64,000 bases of DNA from Polaromonas sp. (GTDB lineage Bacteria > Pseudomonadota > Gammaproteobacteria > Burkholderiales > Burkholderiaceae_C), in contig JAAFIP010000002.1 in the NCBI GenBank assembly GCA_013297865.1, positions 62,001 through 126,000 of the forward strand, written 5' to 3'. The notes under the pieces were generated by a model. That model searched no databases, was not told where the DNA came from, and saw nothing but the letters and a program-made list of their open reading frames with translations. The stretch's first letter is position 1. Every line of letters begins with the position of its first letter. The position numbers and the translations under genes were made by a program. Below are positions 10,021-20,916 of the stretch, one piece after another.

Positions 10021-11345
10021 ACGGATTTCTCAGTAAGCAATTGATTGTTGGATGTTATCTCAATTGGGACTACACCTTTGCCATAATCTGGCAGGTCCAA
10101 TGCAATGACGAGTTGGTGAGCAGAGTGCTGCCATGTTGTTAGGCCTCGTGCGGGAGCTTCGTTTATTCTTGGTGATGATGGTGCCAGTAACCAGGCGCTA
10201 ATAGCCGTTGCCAAATCAGGAGGATTGTCGCGGTCAAAATAGCTTACAAGTGGTATCGTCGTCTCACGAAATACAGGTATGTTGCGCGCCAATACAGGTT
10301 TGCCATGAATAGCCGCCTCGATTAACGGCAGGCCAAAACCCTCTGCGTGCGATGCGATCAATATACCGCTGCAGGCAGCGTATAGGCGTACCAAAAATTC
10401 ATCACTAGCGTCTTCAAGCCAGACAAGTCGTCTCCCCATTTGAGGATGAGTTCTGAGCTGTGCTTGTAAGACATCTGTCTTCCATCCGGCTTGCCCCACA
10501 ATCACCAGGATTGGTGCGATGTCCTGTTTTTTCCATAGCAGATCAAACGCTGAAAGTACTTGATCGTGCGCTTTCCGAGGCTCCAGAGTCCCTACCATCA
10601 GTACAGATGGCGTGCTGCGAAGGCGCGCAAGTAAAAAATCTGCGTCTGGGGGTACGCCACCACTAGGTGCACTAGCGTTTATATCAGCCCCTAGAGCAAT
10701 GGTTCGTGCAGGCAGTGCAGCAGGAGGCAGGTGGAACTTAGCAACCAGCCATGCCCCTAACTCAGTCTTCACCGTGTCGGAGATGCAAACAACGCTGTTA
10801 GCATAAATCGCAACCCAATGAATCCAGCGCCGAAAGTTACGCGCGGTCTTATCGTTAAACCAAGCAGGATGCTGTAACGGCAACAAGTCATAAACGATTA
10901 CATGTACCTTAACGCCTCTCTTTTTCCAGCTAAGCACTTGCCTCTGGTGGCGTGGCAACAGGTGCGCAGCAAGGTCAAGACCCAAAAATATGTCACCATT
11001 TTTTGCAATGACAGTGGTCGCTAGTGTGACGCCAGCACTTTGCGTTGGATTTAGAAAATTGGGATTTGCATAGCAGTACCCTTGCTTTGTGGTGGCATAA
11101 ACGGGGCGTACACAATAGCCTAATGGTGGTGATTCAAGGAGTTGCAACAATAGTGCGCGCACTACACGTTGTATGCCTGTGCGCGCATCGCTGCGATAAA
11201 CCACAGACACATCGACTAACAGCTGTCGTGGGGCCGAATCTGTGCTAGCGTCTTGTAGAACGTAACCAGATACGTATTTTCTGGCAAGTCGCGCAGGTAA
11301 TACCTGAAATAACCAAGCTGGCAAATAATGCGACGTTGGCTTCAT
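10017..11345 (-). CDS. glycosyltransferase family 4
   Basis: [61 protein letters not shown]; 4-bp overlap with downstream gene. Confidence 0.88.
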   Translation of the reverse strand: MKPTSHYLPAWLFQVLPARLARKYVSGYVLQDASTDSAPRQLLVDVSVVYRSDARTGIQRVVRALLLQLLESPPLGYCVRPVYATTKQGYCYANPNFLNPTQSAGVTLATTVIAKNGDIFLGLDLAAHLLPRHQRQVLSWKKRGVKVHVIVYDLLPLQHPAWFNDKTARNFRRWIHWVAIYANSVVCISDTVKTELGAWLVAKFHLPPAALPARTIALGADINASAPSGGVPPDADFLLARLRSTPSVLMVGTLEPRKAHDQVLSAFDLLWKKQDIAPILVIVGQAGWKTDVLQAQLRTHPQMGRRLVWLEDASDEFLVRLYAACSGILIASHAEGFGLPLIEAAIHGKPVLARNIPVFRETTIPLVSYFDRDNPPDLATAISAWLLAPSSPRINEAPARGLTTWQHSAHQLVIALDLPDYGKGVVPIEITSNNQLLTEKSV

Positions 11346-11998
11346 GCGCTACCTTGCTCTTGATAGTACTCAAATGCATGATCTACCTGGTCAAAGCTCG
11401 CAAGTTTGCCTTTAACCAACACAGCTGCATGTTGGCAATGCGCCTTAATATAGCCAGGATCATGAGAAACAATAATCATTGCACGATCTTTGCGTTTTTC
11501 AAAGAGTTCAACACGGCATTTTTCATGAAATCTCGCGTCTCCCACAGCAATAATCTCATCAATCAAAAAGCAGTCGAATTCGACCACCATGCTGATAGCA
11601 AAAGCAAGCCGTGCTCTCATGCCGGCTGAATAAGTCTTGACAGGCTCACGCAGGTAGCGACCCAGCTCCGAAAATTCTTGCACAAATGCAATTTTTTCCT
11701 CAGCCTTAGTGCCATACACGCGGCAAATAAAGCGTAAATTATCCAAGCCAGTAAGCGTGCCTTGAAAAGCCCCGCCAAAGGCTAATGGCCAAGAGACACT
11801 CATGTCACGGCGAATGTGGCCTGCACTGGGCTGCTCAGCACCGCTAATAAGGCGAATGATCGTAGATTTACCTGCGCCATTACGGCCCAAGATGCCGACC
11901 TTTTCGCCGGGTTGAACGCTAAGGTTGACATCATCAAGCACAGTGACAGAGCCGTGGCGCGTCCTATAGTGCTTACTGACATGTTCAATATGAATCAT
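11342..11998 (-). CDS. kpsT: capsular polysaccharide ABC transporter ATP-binding protein
   Basis: Walker [10 protein letters not shown], signature [12 protein letters not shown], Walker B DCFLIDE; next to permease. Confidence 0.93.
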   Translation of the reverse strand: MIHIEHVSKHYRTRHGSVTVLDDVNLSVQPGEKVGILGRNGAGKSTIIRLISGAEQPSAGHIRRDMSVSWPLAFGGAFQGTLTGLDNLRFICRVYGTKAEEKIAFVQEFSELGRYLREPVKTYSAGMRARLAFAISMVVEFDCFLIDEIIAVGDARFHEKCRVELFEKRKDRAMIIVSHDPGYIKAHCQHAAVLVKGKLASFDQVDHAFEYYQEQGSA

Positions 11999-12786
11999 TC
12001 GGGCATAACCGTGTGGCTAATCTGTCGGGTTTTCGCAAGGCCTAGTAAAGTAAGACCAGTACACACCAATGCCATATATCCAATGTTGTAGTGGGCCTTA
12101 AAGGTTGAGCCAAAATAGCCTTCACGTAATAGCTCTACACCATGCACCATTGGCAACAACAATACAAAATCTTGTGCAATAGTAGGCAAAGCGTCCACCA
12201 TGAATGCTGCCCCCGAAAGCGGAAACAACAAATAAGACGTTGGCCCCCACAACTTTTCGATTATTTCGGATTGTTCACTCCATGCCCCCATTAGCAGCGC
12301 AAGTGAGCAGCCAAACCACGCCAACATAAACCAAGCAAACAATACCTTGCCGACGTCTTCAGGCAGTTTAATCCAACCAATCGCTGAAAAAAACAATCCC
12401 AGCACTACAAAGGAAATAGTGGCACCACCACCTTCTAGCAGTAATCTTGCAGCGAATATATCCATCACCTTGACGTGTCTGTGGTACATAAGAGCTAGAT
12501 TTGGGCCAACAGCACTGATGCACCTGCCAGGCATATTGCGCCATAGCAAAACGCTGGAGTAGCCGGTGATGGCGAATGCTACTATTGGTAAATTAGATCC
12601 GTGCGCTGCACCTACCATCGTCCATAGCGCTGTGACACCCAATGTGAACATCATGGGCTCGACAAAAAGCCATAAAAAACCAATGTTATGCCGACCAAAA
12701 CGCGTTAATACTTCACGCATAAGAAGCGCGCCAATTACCCTACGCTGTATATTCCATGAGGTGTTGACTGATGAATAGCCTTGCAT
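11995..12786 (-). CDS. kpsM: capsular polysaccharide ABC transporter permease
   Basis: ABC-2 type permease, [30 protein letters not shown]. Confidence 0.92.
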   Translation of the reverse strand: MQGYSSVNTSWNIQRRVIGALLMREVLTRFGRHNIGFLWLFVEPMMFTLGVTALWTMVGAAHGSNLPIVAFAITGYSSVLLWRNMPGRCISAVGPNLALMYHRHVKVMDIFAARLLLEGGGATISFVVLGLFFSAIGWIKLPEDVGKVLFAWFMLAWFGCSLALLMGAWSEQSEIIEKLWGPTSYLLFPLSGAAFMVDALPTIAQDFVLLLPMVHGVELLREGYFGSTFKAHYNIGYMALVCTGLTLLGLAKTRQISHTVMPE

Positions 12787-12804
12787 AAGCTTCCTAAGCT
12801 AGTT

Positions 12805-13923
12805 CTAGTCTTGATGTTCGCGCACACCAGCTAACAGCATACTCAAAATACTCCAAGCTACTACGCCCAATATTATTGTAGAAAAAATATTGCGAACACG
12901 TCTTGGCTCCAGAGCAATATCGGGCATATTAGGTTGAACAATTCTTTCAAGGTAAAGGACTTTACGCCGCGCTTCGTTCTTTGCATTCTCAAGGGATGTC
13001 ATAGCAGATGCCAATTGCCGATCTGCAAATGCGCGTTCTAGATTAAGTCTTTCAAACTCAGCAGCTTTGTTAGTTAGCGAGTTACCAGCGCTACCAGCTA
13101 CCTTGGCCATTTCAGTATCAACCTCTTGTTGAAGCGCTGTTACGCGTTTTTGTAATACTGGTATTTGTGGATTGTCAGGAGACAAACTGCGAACTTGTAT
13201 GAGTTGCATTTTGGATGCAATAAGTTCATCTTGCAGTTTGCTCACTTGCTGCAACTGGAGGGCGGACTGACGGTCGGGGTCAAACACAGCGCGTTGGTTG
13301 CGATAGCTGGCCAACGCTACTGCAGCATCTTTGGCTTTTTTTTCAGCTTCGTTCACTTCAGCTTGAGCATACTTCACCAGGTCTTGGCGCCCGCGCTCAT
13401 TGATTTGATTGACCAGACGCTCGCTCATGGTCAGCAATAGTTCGTTGATTGCTACGGCTTGCTCCGCACTGAAAGCACGAACAGTAAGTGCTGTGATGTT
13501 GGATGTGCTATCGTGATTAACAGCAATTTGCTTGACGTAATACTTGTACAGCTCCTCAAAACTATCGCCGTTGAATAGCCCGGGGAATCGTGATACAAAA
13601 TCAATCTGATTGTTGCTATATGCCTTGGAAACCTGCAGCTTTGCGTCCAGCTCGCGAAGTGCATCCCGAGACATCACAAAGTCATGCACTGAAAAGGCAT
13701 CATCCTGAGAGCGCGCAAAGCCTGAGCCAGATAATATAGAACCTAGAACGCTGCTGCTTTGCTGCCGCTGTGGACTTCGTACTACAAATCGAGATTCTGA
13801 AATATATACATCTGAAGCAACAAGGCCATAGTAAATGATGGAAAGCACCGACGGAACAAAAACCGTTGCAATAAATAAGCGGTTCTTGAGCAAATTGGCG
13901 AAGGATTTCAAAGTTGATTTCAA
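12805..13923 (-). CDS. kpsE: capsule polysaccharide export inner-membrane/periplasmic adaptor protein
   Basis: N-terminal TM, SESRFVVRSPQ, coiled coil, C-terminal TM; Wzz/KpsE type. Confidence 0.88.
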   Translation of the reverse strand: MKSTLKSFANLLKNRLFIATVFVPSVLSIIYYGLVASDVYISESRFVVRSPQRQQSSSVLGSILSGSGFARSQDDAFSVHDFVMSRDALRELDAKLQVSKAYSNNQIDFVSRFPGLFNGDSFEELYKYYVKQIAVNHDSTSNITALTVRAFSAEQAVAINELLLTMSERLVNQINERGRQDLVKYAQAEVNEAEKKAKDAAVALASYRNQRAVFDPDRQSALQLQQVSKLQDELIASKMQLIQVRSLSPDNPQIPVLQKRVTALQQEVDTEMAKVAGSAGNSLTNKAAEFERLNLERAFADRQLASAMTSLENAKNEARRKVLYLERIVQPNMPDIALEPRRVRNIFSTIILGVVAWSILSMLLAGVREHQD

Positions 13924-13995
13924 AACGATAGCGCTTTCCGTGCGGCAGTCATAAAGGTACTTATTGTAGTTTGTCCTAATGTCAGCATAGCTTAT

Positions 13996-15423
13996 CTAGC
14001 TTCTGCCATAAATATCGTCAAAACGCTTAATATCATCTTCACCGAGATAGTGACCGATTTGCACTTCTACAATGGTTACAGGCTCTTGAGTGAGGTTTTC
14101 AAGGCGATGTTTTTGCTGCTTTTGTATATAGACATGCTGGCCTGTAATGTAGTTATCGGTATGCTCGCCAACAGTAATGGTGGCTTCTCCTGCAACAACT
14201 ACCCAATGCTCAGAGCGGTGTTCATGGGATTGTAGAGATAATCTGCCGCCCGGCTCCACTACGATGTGTTTGATTTGATGTTTAGGGCCTTGACCCACTG
14301 ATTCATAGGTACCCCATGGACGGCGCACTCTGGGATAGCTGATGGTAATTTCAGGTTGTTGCAGGTTAAGAGATGCCACTACTTCACGCACACTTTGCGT
14401 TTCGTCGCGATGCGATATAAGCAATGCATCTGGTGTGTCTATCACTACTAAATCATTTACACCAACGATGGCGACGGTTTTGTTAGCCTGAACAAAGTTT
14501 TGATTGGCGTTCACTGATACAACAATAGACTTTGAGTTGTTGGGAGCATGATGCTGGTCGTGGAGGTCAGCAACAGCCGCCCAAGAGCCTAGATCGGTCC
14601 ACTGAGTATTAAGCGACACCATGGCAACAGCCTCGCTGCGCTCAAACACTGCATAATCAACGCTGGTATTAGGGCAGTCTAGCAATGGTTCAATAGCCAA
14701 TGTAATGAAATCACCGCGACGTGTTTCAGCAGCTACACTGGCCGAACAGGCATGCGAGATGCGCGGTTCAAAGCGTTCCATTTCTTCCAAAAACTGTGTG
14801 CAACGCATTACAAACATGCCGCTGTTCCAGCTGAACCCACCAGCTTCTAGCATTTGCTGTGCACGCTCAAAATTGGGTTTTTCAATAAAGTTCTTAACAC
14901 GGTGAATAGTGGGTACTTTTAAGGCTTCGCCCATCTCTAGGTATCCAAAACCAGTTTCAGGTTTGCTGGCCGCTACGCCAAAAGTTATGAGGTAACCGGC
15001 GCGTGCGCCTTTGAGGGCATTAGCAATGGCCTCATGAAACTCATTGCTTTGTTGCATATGATGATCAGATGGCAATACCACCATGCAAACATCTTCTTGC
15101 GGGTAGCAGGTTTGCAAATGCACTGCTGCGCAGGTTAAGGCTGCGGCGGTGTTACGCGCTATAGGTTCAAGCAGATATGAAACAGGCTTGTTGGTGTGCC
15201 GAGCTGTGTGCTTTTTAACCAGGTTCTCATGGGCATTGCTGCACACGATCAAAATTTCATCGATTTCGGGCAATCTGTCTGCGCGTATTACCGTCTGAGA
15301 AAGCAAAGAAGTGCTGTCGGTAAAGACCTGAAATTGTTTGGGCTCAGATACACGGGACACTGGCCACAGCCTTGATCCAGCTCCACCAGACAATATGACC
15401 GCTACATTTTTACTCATTTGCAA
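13996..15423 (-). CDS. manC: mannose-1-phosphate guanylyltransferase/mannose-6-phosphate isomerase
   Basis: VILSGGAGSRLWPVSRVSEPKQF; FIEKPNFERA; C-terminal cupin RPWGTYESV. Confidence 0.95.
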   Translation of the reverse strand: MQMSKNVAVILSGGAGSRLWPVSRVSEPKQFQVFTDSTSLLSQTVIRADRLPEIDEILIVCSNAHENLVKKHTARHTNKPVSYLLEPIARNTAAALTCAAVHLQTCYPQEDVCMVVLPSDHHMQQSNEFHEAIANALKGARAGYLITFGVAASKPETGFGYLEMGEALKVPTIHRVKNFIEKPNFERAQQMLEAGGFSWNSGMFVMRCTQFLEEMERFEPRISHACSASVAAETRRGDFITLAIEPLLDCPNTSVDYAVFERSEAVAMVSLNTQWTDLGSWAAVADLHDQHHAPNNSKSIVVSVNANQNFVQANKTVAIVGVNDLVVIDTPDALLISHRDETQSVREVVASLNLQQPEITISYPRVRRPWGTYESVGQGPKHQIKHIVVEPGGRLSLQSHEHRSEHWVVVAGEATITVGEHTDNYITGQHVYIQKQQKHRLENLTQEPVTIVEVQIGHYLGEDDIKRFDDIYGRS

Positions 15424-15498
15424 ACCCTAACTATCCTATGTATCAAGATACTATTTTGGTAACTAACTATTATTGCATCATTAGTTAGCACGACTATC

Positions 15499-15512
15499 GT
15501 GAACTAGTTCAC
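15499..15512. promoter_or_regulatory. perfect 14-bp palindrome GTGAACTAGTTCAC, candidate operator upstream of manC
   Basis: Exact palindrome in the kpsD-manC intergenic region. Confidence 0.4.
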
Positions 15513-15598
15513 AGTATGTGCGTGTGCCGGGAGCAATCCATATATAAGGGGCTTTACTGATCTGTCCATACAGGTTTGTCTTGGGTTTGCTTTGTCGC

Positions 15599-16786
15599 TC
15601 AGCGCAATGTGTTTACTGTACCTATCGCGGGTAAAAATATTGTGTAAATCAAGTTAGCAAATTTCTGCCAGTCGGCAGCTGGGGCGTTGGACACGTAAAG
15701 AATGTCTTTGTTTTCGATGCCAAAGGTTTGAGCCACAAAGAAGCTGGCGGGATCTTTAAGATTTATGCGATAAATTACAGGCACCTTGCCTTCGGCGGTA
15801 GTAACTACCTGGCCTTGCGACAAAGCTGGGGTACTGGTGTTTTCAAGGCGGAATATGAAAATACCTTGGGCGTCAGCACGTGCATCTTGCAGGCCACCAG
15901 CACGGGACAAAGCTTGGGCCAGAGTAATGCCTTGCGCCTCAAAATTGACTTCATCATTCTTGCCGGTTGCACCTAAAGCAGTAAAGCTGAGCGGTTGGTA
16001 AGCTGTGGTGATGATGTCCCCAGACCGTAAAGTGATGTTGTGTTGTGCATCTCGAATCACGCTGTCCAGCGACATGGCAACTGTGACGGTACCCCTAGTT
16101 ATTTGTACAGTAGTTTTGTTAATAGGCTGTTTGGAGCCTCCCGCAGCTGCGATAGCGTCTAGAAGTTTTTCGCCACGCGCGGTTAATGGGAATCTTATGT
16201 TAGTGATTACTTCGCCAACTACAGTAGCGGTGGAGGAGTTGTTTCTCACTAGGCGAAGCAAAACCTGGGGCTGATTAGCCTTGCCTTTGAGGCGCTGGAC
16301 GATATCGGCTTCGATTTGACTACCTGTGCGACCGTTAACTGCGATGGTGCCTACAAATGGCACGCTAATCTTGCCTTCGGAGCCTACCGTTTGCTCCGGC
16401 AGAGTCGTACTGCGTGATGCCCCTGCAGTCGAGCCTGTACGTGCTGTTAAATCAGCTGCTCCGAACAAAGTTGCAGGTGGAGCCTCCCAAATGGTAACTT
16501 CTAAAATGTCTCCTACGCCAACCAATATTTCTGACGATGCGGAACCACTGGTGCCAAAGGCAGTGCCGAAACCTTGTGATTGCTTTTGGCTGCTCAACTG
16601 GCGAGCTATTTGTGGCGTCACATCGATGAGCTGTATTCCATTGGGCGCACTGTTATATTGCTCCTGAATAGACTTGGCACTGGGGCCGGATTGGGGCAGT
16701 GAGTTGCAGGCGGCTAGGCAAGACAACGCTAAAATTGCAAGGAAATTCTTGAAAAATCCCGAATGAGAGTGCTTGAAAATTGACAT
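15599..16786 (-). CDS. kpsD: outer-membrane polysaccharide export lipoprotein (Wza/KpsD-like)
   Basis: Lipobox LAAC; Poly_export-like VGVGDILEVTIWEAP; SLBB-like repeats. Start trimmed from ORF start to MSIFKHSHSG. Confidence 0.88.
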   Translation of the reverse strand: MSIFKHSHSGFFKNFLAILALSCLAACNSLPQSGPSAKSIQEQYNSAPNGIQLIDVTPQIARQLSSQKQSQGFGTAFGTSGSASSEILVGVGDILEVTIWEAPPATLFGAADLTARTGSTAGASRSTTLPEQTVGSEGKISVPFVGTIAVNGRTGSQIEADIVQRLKGKANQPQVLLRLVRNNSSTATVVGEVITNIRFPLTARGEKLLDAIAAAGGSKQPINKTTVQITRGTVTVAMSLDSVIRDAQHNITLRSGDIITTAYQPLSFTALGATGKNDEVNFEAQGITLAQALSRAGGLQDARADAQGIFIFRLENTSTPALSQGQVVTTAEGKVPVIYRINLKDPASFFVAQTFGIENKDILYVSNAPAADWQKFANLIYTIFLPAIGTVNTLR

Positions 16787-16916
16787 TTTGATGTGCGTGT
16801 AGGGAATACGGTTAATTAAGCCCAACTTTCGGATTTAAGTCACAGGGATTACTTTTTATGCCTATTGTCCGACGAAAGAGTGGCGATAATGCATTTAAAT
16901 AATAAACATTTTAAAT

Positions 16917-18209
16917 ATGCAAGCCCCTTATTTGAGCAGTTGGTTTCGCTTTGCAGGTAGAAAAATGCTACTTTTGCAAGGACCTCACGGACCATTTTTC
17001 CAGCGTGTTGCTCACGAGTTACGGGCAGCGGGAGCAAGCGCGGTTTACAAAATTAATTTCAATGGCGGCGATATGCTTTACTACCCTCAAGATGCAGTTG
17101 CATTTAGAGGTAGTCTAAGTGAATGGCCTGCGTTTTTGGCTGATTTTGTGAAAAGCCACGCCATAGATTGTGTGATGGTGTTTGGTGACTGCAGGCCTGT
17201 GCATAGCCTGGCCAAACAAGTTGCGCAGAGCTTGGGTGTCAAGTACTGGGTGTTTGAAGAAGGGTATGTGCGCCCAAACTATATTACGCTTGAGCAACAC
17301 GGGGTTAATGGCTATTCGACACTTCCAAGGAGCAGACAGACTTATGACAACTGGAGTGATGCAGAGCTACAAGCTGAACAGGATGTGCCCGGCAGCTTCG
17401 GTGCAGCTGCCAAATATGCGATGGGATATTTCACTGCATCTGCTGTCTTTTGGCCACTGTTCTGGCGATACAAGCATCATCGTGACCTTACCATACTAGA
17501 TGGTTTGCGTTGGGTCAGGTCGTATTGGCGAAAACTGAGGTATAGAGCCAAAGAGGCTCAAAGCTTGGTGGACTTAAAGCCTGCAGGCCAGCAAGACTTT
17601 TTTCTGGTGGTGTTGCAGGTGGCTACCGATGCGCAGGTTGCTGTGCATTCTCCCTTCGAGTCTATAGAGCAATTCATCGCAGATACCGTGCATTCATTTG
17701 CCCAGTTTTCTCAAGCAGAGCACTCGCGCAAAGATATACTTTTGATAAAACACCATCCAATGGACAGGGGCTATACGGATTACGCCAATTTGATTCAGGG
17801 TCTAGCTCAAGCACACGGCCTGCAAAGCCGAATACGTTATATCCATGATCAACATTTGCCTACTTTGCTTGCTAGCGCCAAAGGCGTTGTCACCATCAAC
17901 AGTACGGTAGGCTTAACAGCAATCTATCATGGAGCACCAACCATAGCACTGGGGACTGCTTTGTACAACATGCAAGGATTAACTTGCCAGGATCCATTAA
18001 GCGAGTTCTGGAAAAGTCCGGCGCACTACAAGCCTGATGCACAGCTGCATGGTAAATTTCGCAACTATATTACTTTGCATACGCAAATTAACGGTAATTT
18101 CTATGTGCCACTTCCCGGCACGAATCCCAAAAGCTTGCCATGGAAATCAGAAACTTCTGTGGCTCCGGGGCTTATGCGAGATCAGTCGATTTTGCTGAAC
18201 AAGCAGTAG
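16917..18209 (+). CDS. kpsS: capsular polysaccharide export/linker protein KpsS-like (beta-Kdo transferase)
   Basis: LLLQGPHGPFFQRVAHELRAAGASAVYKINFNGGD; FGDCRPVH; VFEEGYVRPNYITLE. Confidence 0.88.
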   Translation: MQAPYLSSWFRFAGRKMLLLQGPHGPFFQRVAHELRAAGASAVYKINFNGGDMLYYPQDAVAFRGSLSEWPAFLADFVKSHAIDCVMVFGDCRPVHSLAKQVAQSLGVKYWVFEEGYVRPNYITLEQHGVNGYSTLPRSRQTYDNWSDAELQAEQDVPGSFGAAAKYAMGYFTASAVFWPLFWRYKHHRDLTILDGLRWVRSYWRKLRYRAKEAQSLVDLKPAGQQDFFLVVLQVATDAQVAVHSPFESIEQFIADTVHSFAQFSQAEHSRKDILLIKHHPMDRGYTDYANLIQGLAQAHGLQSRIRYIHDQHLPTLLASAKGVVTINSTVGLTAIYHGAPTIALGTALYNMQGLTCQDPLSEFWKSPAHYKPDAQLHGKFRNYITLHTQINGNFYVPLPGTNPKSLPWKSETSVAPGLMRDQSILLNKQ

Positions 18210-18210
18210 A

Positions 18211-20493
18211 GTGAATCCGCAGGTAGTTATTGATCTTACGCGGCTGGTTGGTCGCTATATTGCTGGCAAAAAACCTACCGGCGTGGATCGCGTTAGCTTG
18301 GCTTATGCCGATCACTACGGCACACATGCACGCGCAATGATGCGTTGGCGTGGCCGTAGCGGCATATTTTCCCAGGCAATCTCTCAAAAGCTTTTTGCAT
18401 TTTTAAACAGATGGGACGGAGCAAATAAACGCTCGCTCTACTTGTTGATCATACAAGGCATATGGTCATGCATATGGCGTGGGGATGGCAATAACGCTTT
18501 TTTGCTGCATACTGGACACAACGACATCGAATCGAACGCATTTTGGCGCAATATCCGTTGGCATAGACTGAGACCAGTGTTTTTTATCCATGACCTGATC
18601 CCGCTATCTCATCCGCAGTATTGTCGTCAAGGTGAGCCACTTCGCCATCAGCAACGCGTGAAAAAAATGTTGGAAGGAGTGGCAGTTATTGCCAATTCTG
18701 CCTCTACATTTTCAGCGCTTCAAAAATATGCTGACTCCCAGCAATGCGCTATCCCAGCGCATTGCGTAGCCATGCTGGCGCCAGCTGCAGCATTGACAAA
18801 CACTGTCACGTCTCCATTGGAAAAGACAAAACCGTCCGGTCGATCAATCAACCTAGCTTCCATAGATTTTGATCACTATACACAGCCATATTTTGTGGCT
18901 GTAGGCACTATTGAACCACGTAAAAACTATGGATTGTTACTGGAAATTTGGAAGCAACTATTAAGCGAGACTCAGGATGGGATTGTTCCGCATTTGATAG
19001 TCATAGGTCAATCTGGATGGGATTGTGAAGACATTGAGGCGCAGCTCAATGATGCAAAGACTTTTCAGCATCACATACATTGGATCACGCAGTGCGATGA
19101 CCAGGAAATGGTATTTTGGCTTAAAGGTGCTATGGCCTTGTTGTTCCCAAGCTTTGTAGAAGGTTTTGGCATGCCCTTAGCAGAGGCGTTGGCATTACAG
19201 ACTCCAGTTATAGCCAGCGATCTTGATGTTTTTAAAGAGTTTGCGAGCGATGTACCGCTCTACTTACCGCCGAACAATGCGCAAGATTGGCGCGAGGCGA
19301 TCAAGGCTTTTATCGACTTGCAAAATCCTCTGCGTAAAGATCAATTGAAGCGAATGGAGTATCTGCAACTTCCGACGTGGGTGACGCACTTCGAAAAAGT
19401 GGACGCCTTACTGGAAAGCCTGTCTTCCTCTGAAGATATAAATGCCGTGCAGCGTATTAAAACCATTGCATCCGCTATGCCTAGCAACACGCAAGCAGCT
19501 TACAGCAATTTTTCTGCCAGAAAAAGGAAGATACTGCATCGCTATTTATCTAGCCTGGGACAGACTAAATCCGGTTTTCAGTGGATTTGGGGAGCGCAGA
19601 CTCATCCGTCAACCGAAACAGTTACGGTGCAGGTGGAGGACGGATTCATACGCTCGGTAGGTTTGGGCGCTGATTTGGCTCAACCCATCTCGTGGGTATT
19701 TGACACAAGAGGTGTGTATTTTGATGCCAGGCAAGCTAGTGATCTAGAGTTGCTCTTGGAGCGAGCAGAGTATTCGCCAGAGCAATTGCTGCGAGCAGCA
19801 AATTTGCGTGAAAAACTGATCCGACAAGGACTCACGAAATATAACCTTCAAAGTTCTTTATGGAAAAGACCGGTAGAAAATCGGCACGTCGTTTTAGTCG
19901 CTGGTCAAGTCGAGACTGACGCTTCGATAAACTTGGGCGCTGGTGCGATCCGCACAAATCTCCAGTTGCTGCAACAGGTTCGCAGCAACCGTCCCAGTAG
20001 TTATATTGTGTATAAACCACATCCTGATGTGGTGGCTGGTTTGCGCTCAGGTGGATCTATTAACTTGCATCATATAGGTCAACTTGTCGATGAAGTAGTT
20101 GAGTCAGCTGACATGGCGCAATTGTTGACCGAAGTGGATGAAGTGCATGTCATTACGTCTTTGACAGGATTTGAGGCCCTTTTGCGTGGCAAGCCCGTTA
20201 CGGTGTACGGTGCACCGTTTTATGCAGGCTGGGGTTTATGTGAAGAACCTAACCTGCCAGATTCATTGCGAAAACGCAGGACGCGCCGCTTGAATATAGA
20301 CCAGCTGGTTGCTGCGGCGTTGATCGACTATCCGCTATATATACATCCCCAATGGGATATCTTAATTACGCCTGAAAAAGCTATAGATATTATAGCAATC
20401 CAACGCTCTCGCTTACAGCCAAAGTCAAGGCTGTACGATAAATGGAAACGACATCTGCTTGGCGCTTGGGCTAAGTTTCAAGGCCGATATTGA
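18211..20493 (+). CDS. hybrid GT4 glycosyltransferase + KpsC-type C-terminal module
   Basis: N-term FVAVGTIEPRKNYGLLLEIWK, SFVEGFGMPLAEAL (GT4); C-term VEDGFIRSVGLGADL...VYKPHPDV...EVHVITSLTGFEALLRGKPVTVYGAPFYAGWGL (KpsC); GTG start. Confidence 0.85.
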   Translation: MNPQVVIDLTRLVGRYIAGKKPTGVDRVSLAYADHYGTHARAMMRWRGRSGIFSQAISQKLFAFLNRWDGANKRSLYLLIIQGIWSCIWRGDGNNAFLLHTGHNDIESNAFWRNIRWHRLRPVFFIHDLIPLSHPQYCRQGEPLRHQQRVKKMLEGVAVIANSASTFSALQKYADSQQCAIPAHCVAMLAPAAALTNTVTSPLEKTKPSGRSINLASIDFDHYTQPYFVAVGTIEPRKNYGLLLEIWKQLLSETQDGIVPHLIVIGQSGWDCEDIEAQLNDAKTFQHHIHWITQCDDQEMVFWLKGAMALLFPSFVEGFGMPLAEALALQTPVIASDLDVFKEFASDVPLYLPPNNAQDWREAIKAFIDLQNPLRKDQLKRMEYLQLPTWVTHFEKVDALLESLSSSEDINAVQRIKTIASAMPSNTQAAYSNFSARKRKILHRYLSSLGQTKSGFQWIWGAQTHPSTETVTVQVEDGFIRSVGLGADLAQPISWVFDTRGVYFDARQASDLELLLERAEYSPEQLLRAANLREKLIRQGLTKYNLQSSLWKRPVENRHVVLVAGQVETDASINLGAGAIRTNLQLLQQVRSNRPSSYIVYKPHPDVVAGLRSGGSINLHHIGQLVDEVVESADMAQLLTEVDEVHVITSLTGFEALLRGKPVTVYGAPFYAGWGLCEEPNLPDSLRKRRTRRLNIDQLVAAALIDYPLYIHPQWDILITPEKAIDIIAIQRSRLQPKSRLYDKWKRHLLGAWAKFQGRY

Positions 20494-20569
20494 GCGTTTG
20501 CCCGACTTTCTGATAGTCTGGACTCTTGACAGAATCAGCGAAAGAGCTGTCCGCGCTGAATTACCTTTG

Positions 20570-20914
20570 TCAAAAGATAGTGCGCTTATCCAGTCCTTTC
20601 TGAAGAATCATGTCTACAACCGGCTGCTCGCGTTTATTGGCGCGTTGGCAGTGATTTTTTTGAAATGCATCAGTGATGCGGATAATCCAGCGTGCCCACC
20701 AGCGATGCCGTTCACGCCATGCATGCGATGAAATGGATTCCCAGGCATATCCGTTAAATACAGAAGCATTGACGAAATGGTCTAATGCTCTGGCTCCAGC
20801 GCGCGCGCGCTCTGTTTTGCCAAAAAAACCGATCCATGCAATCACCAGATAGCCAAGTACGGCCATTGGGACCAGGGTCGTTACCAAGATAAATCCAACA
20901 ATGCGTTCTTTCAT
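20570..20914 (-). CDS. small membrane-anchored hypothetical protein
   Basis: N-terminal TM; 2-bp gap from the P450 stop within same-strand operon. Confidence 0.5.
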   Translation of the reverse strand: MKERIVGFILVTTLVPMAVLGYLVIAWIGFFGKTERARAGARALDHFVNASVFNGYAWESISSHAWRERHRWWARWIIRITDAFQKNHCQRANKREQPVVDMILQKGLDKRTIF

Positions 20915-20916
20915 GA

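Noticed and set aside
16826-16916. Divergent kpsD/kpsS promoter elements
   Set aside because: AT-rich, but no -35/-10 pair with convincing spacing could be fixed by eye.
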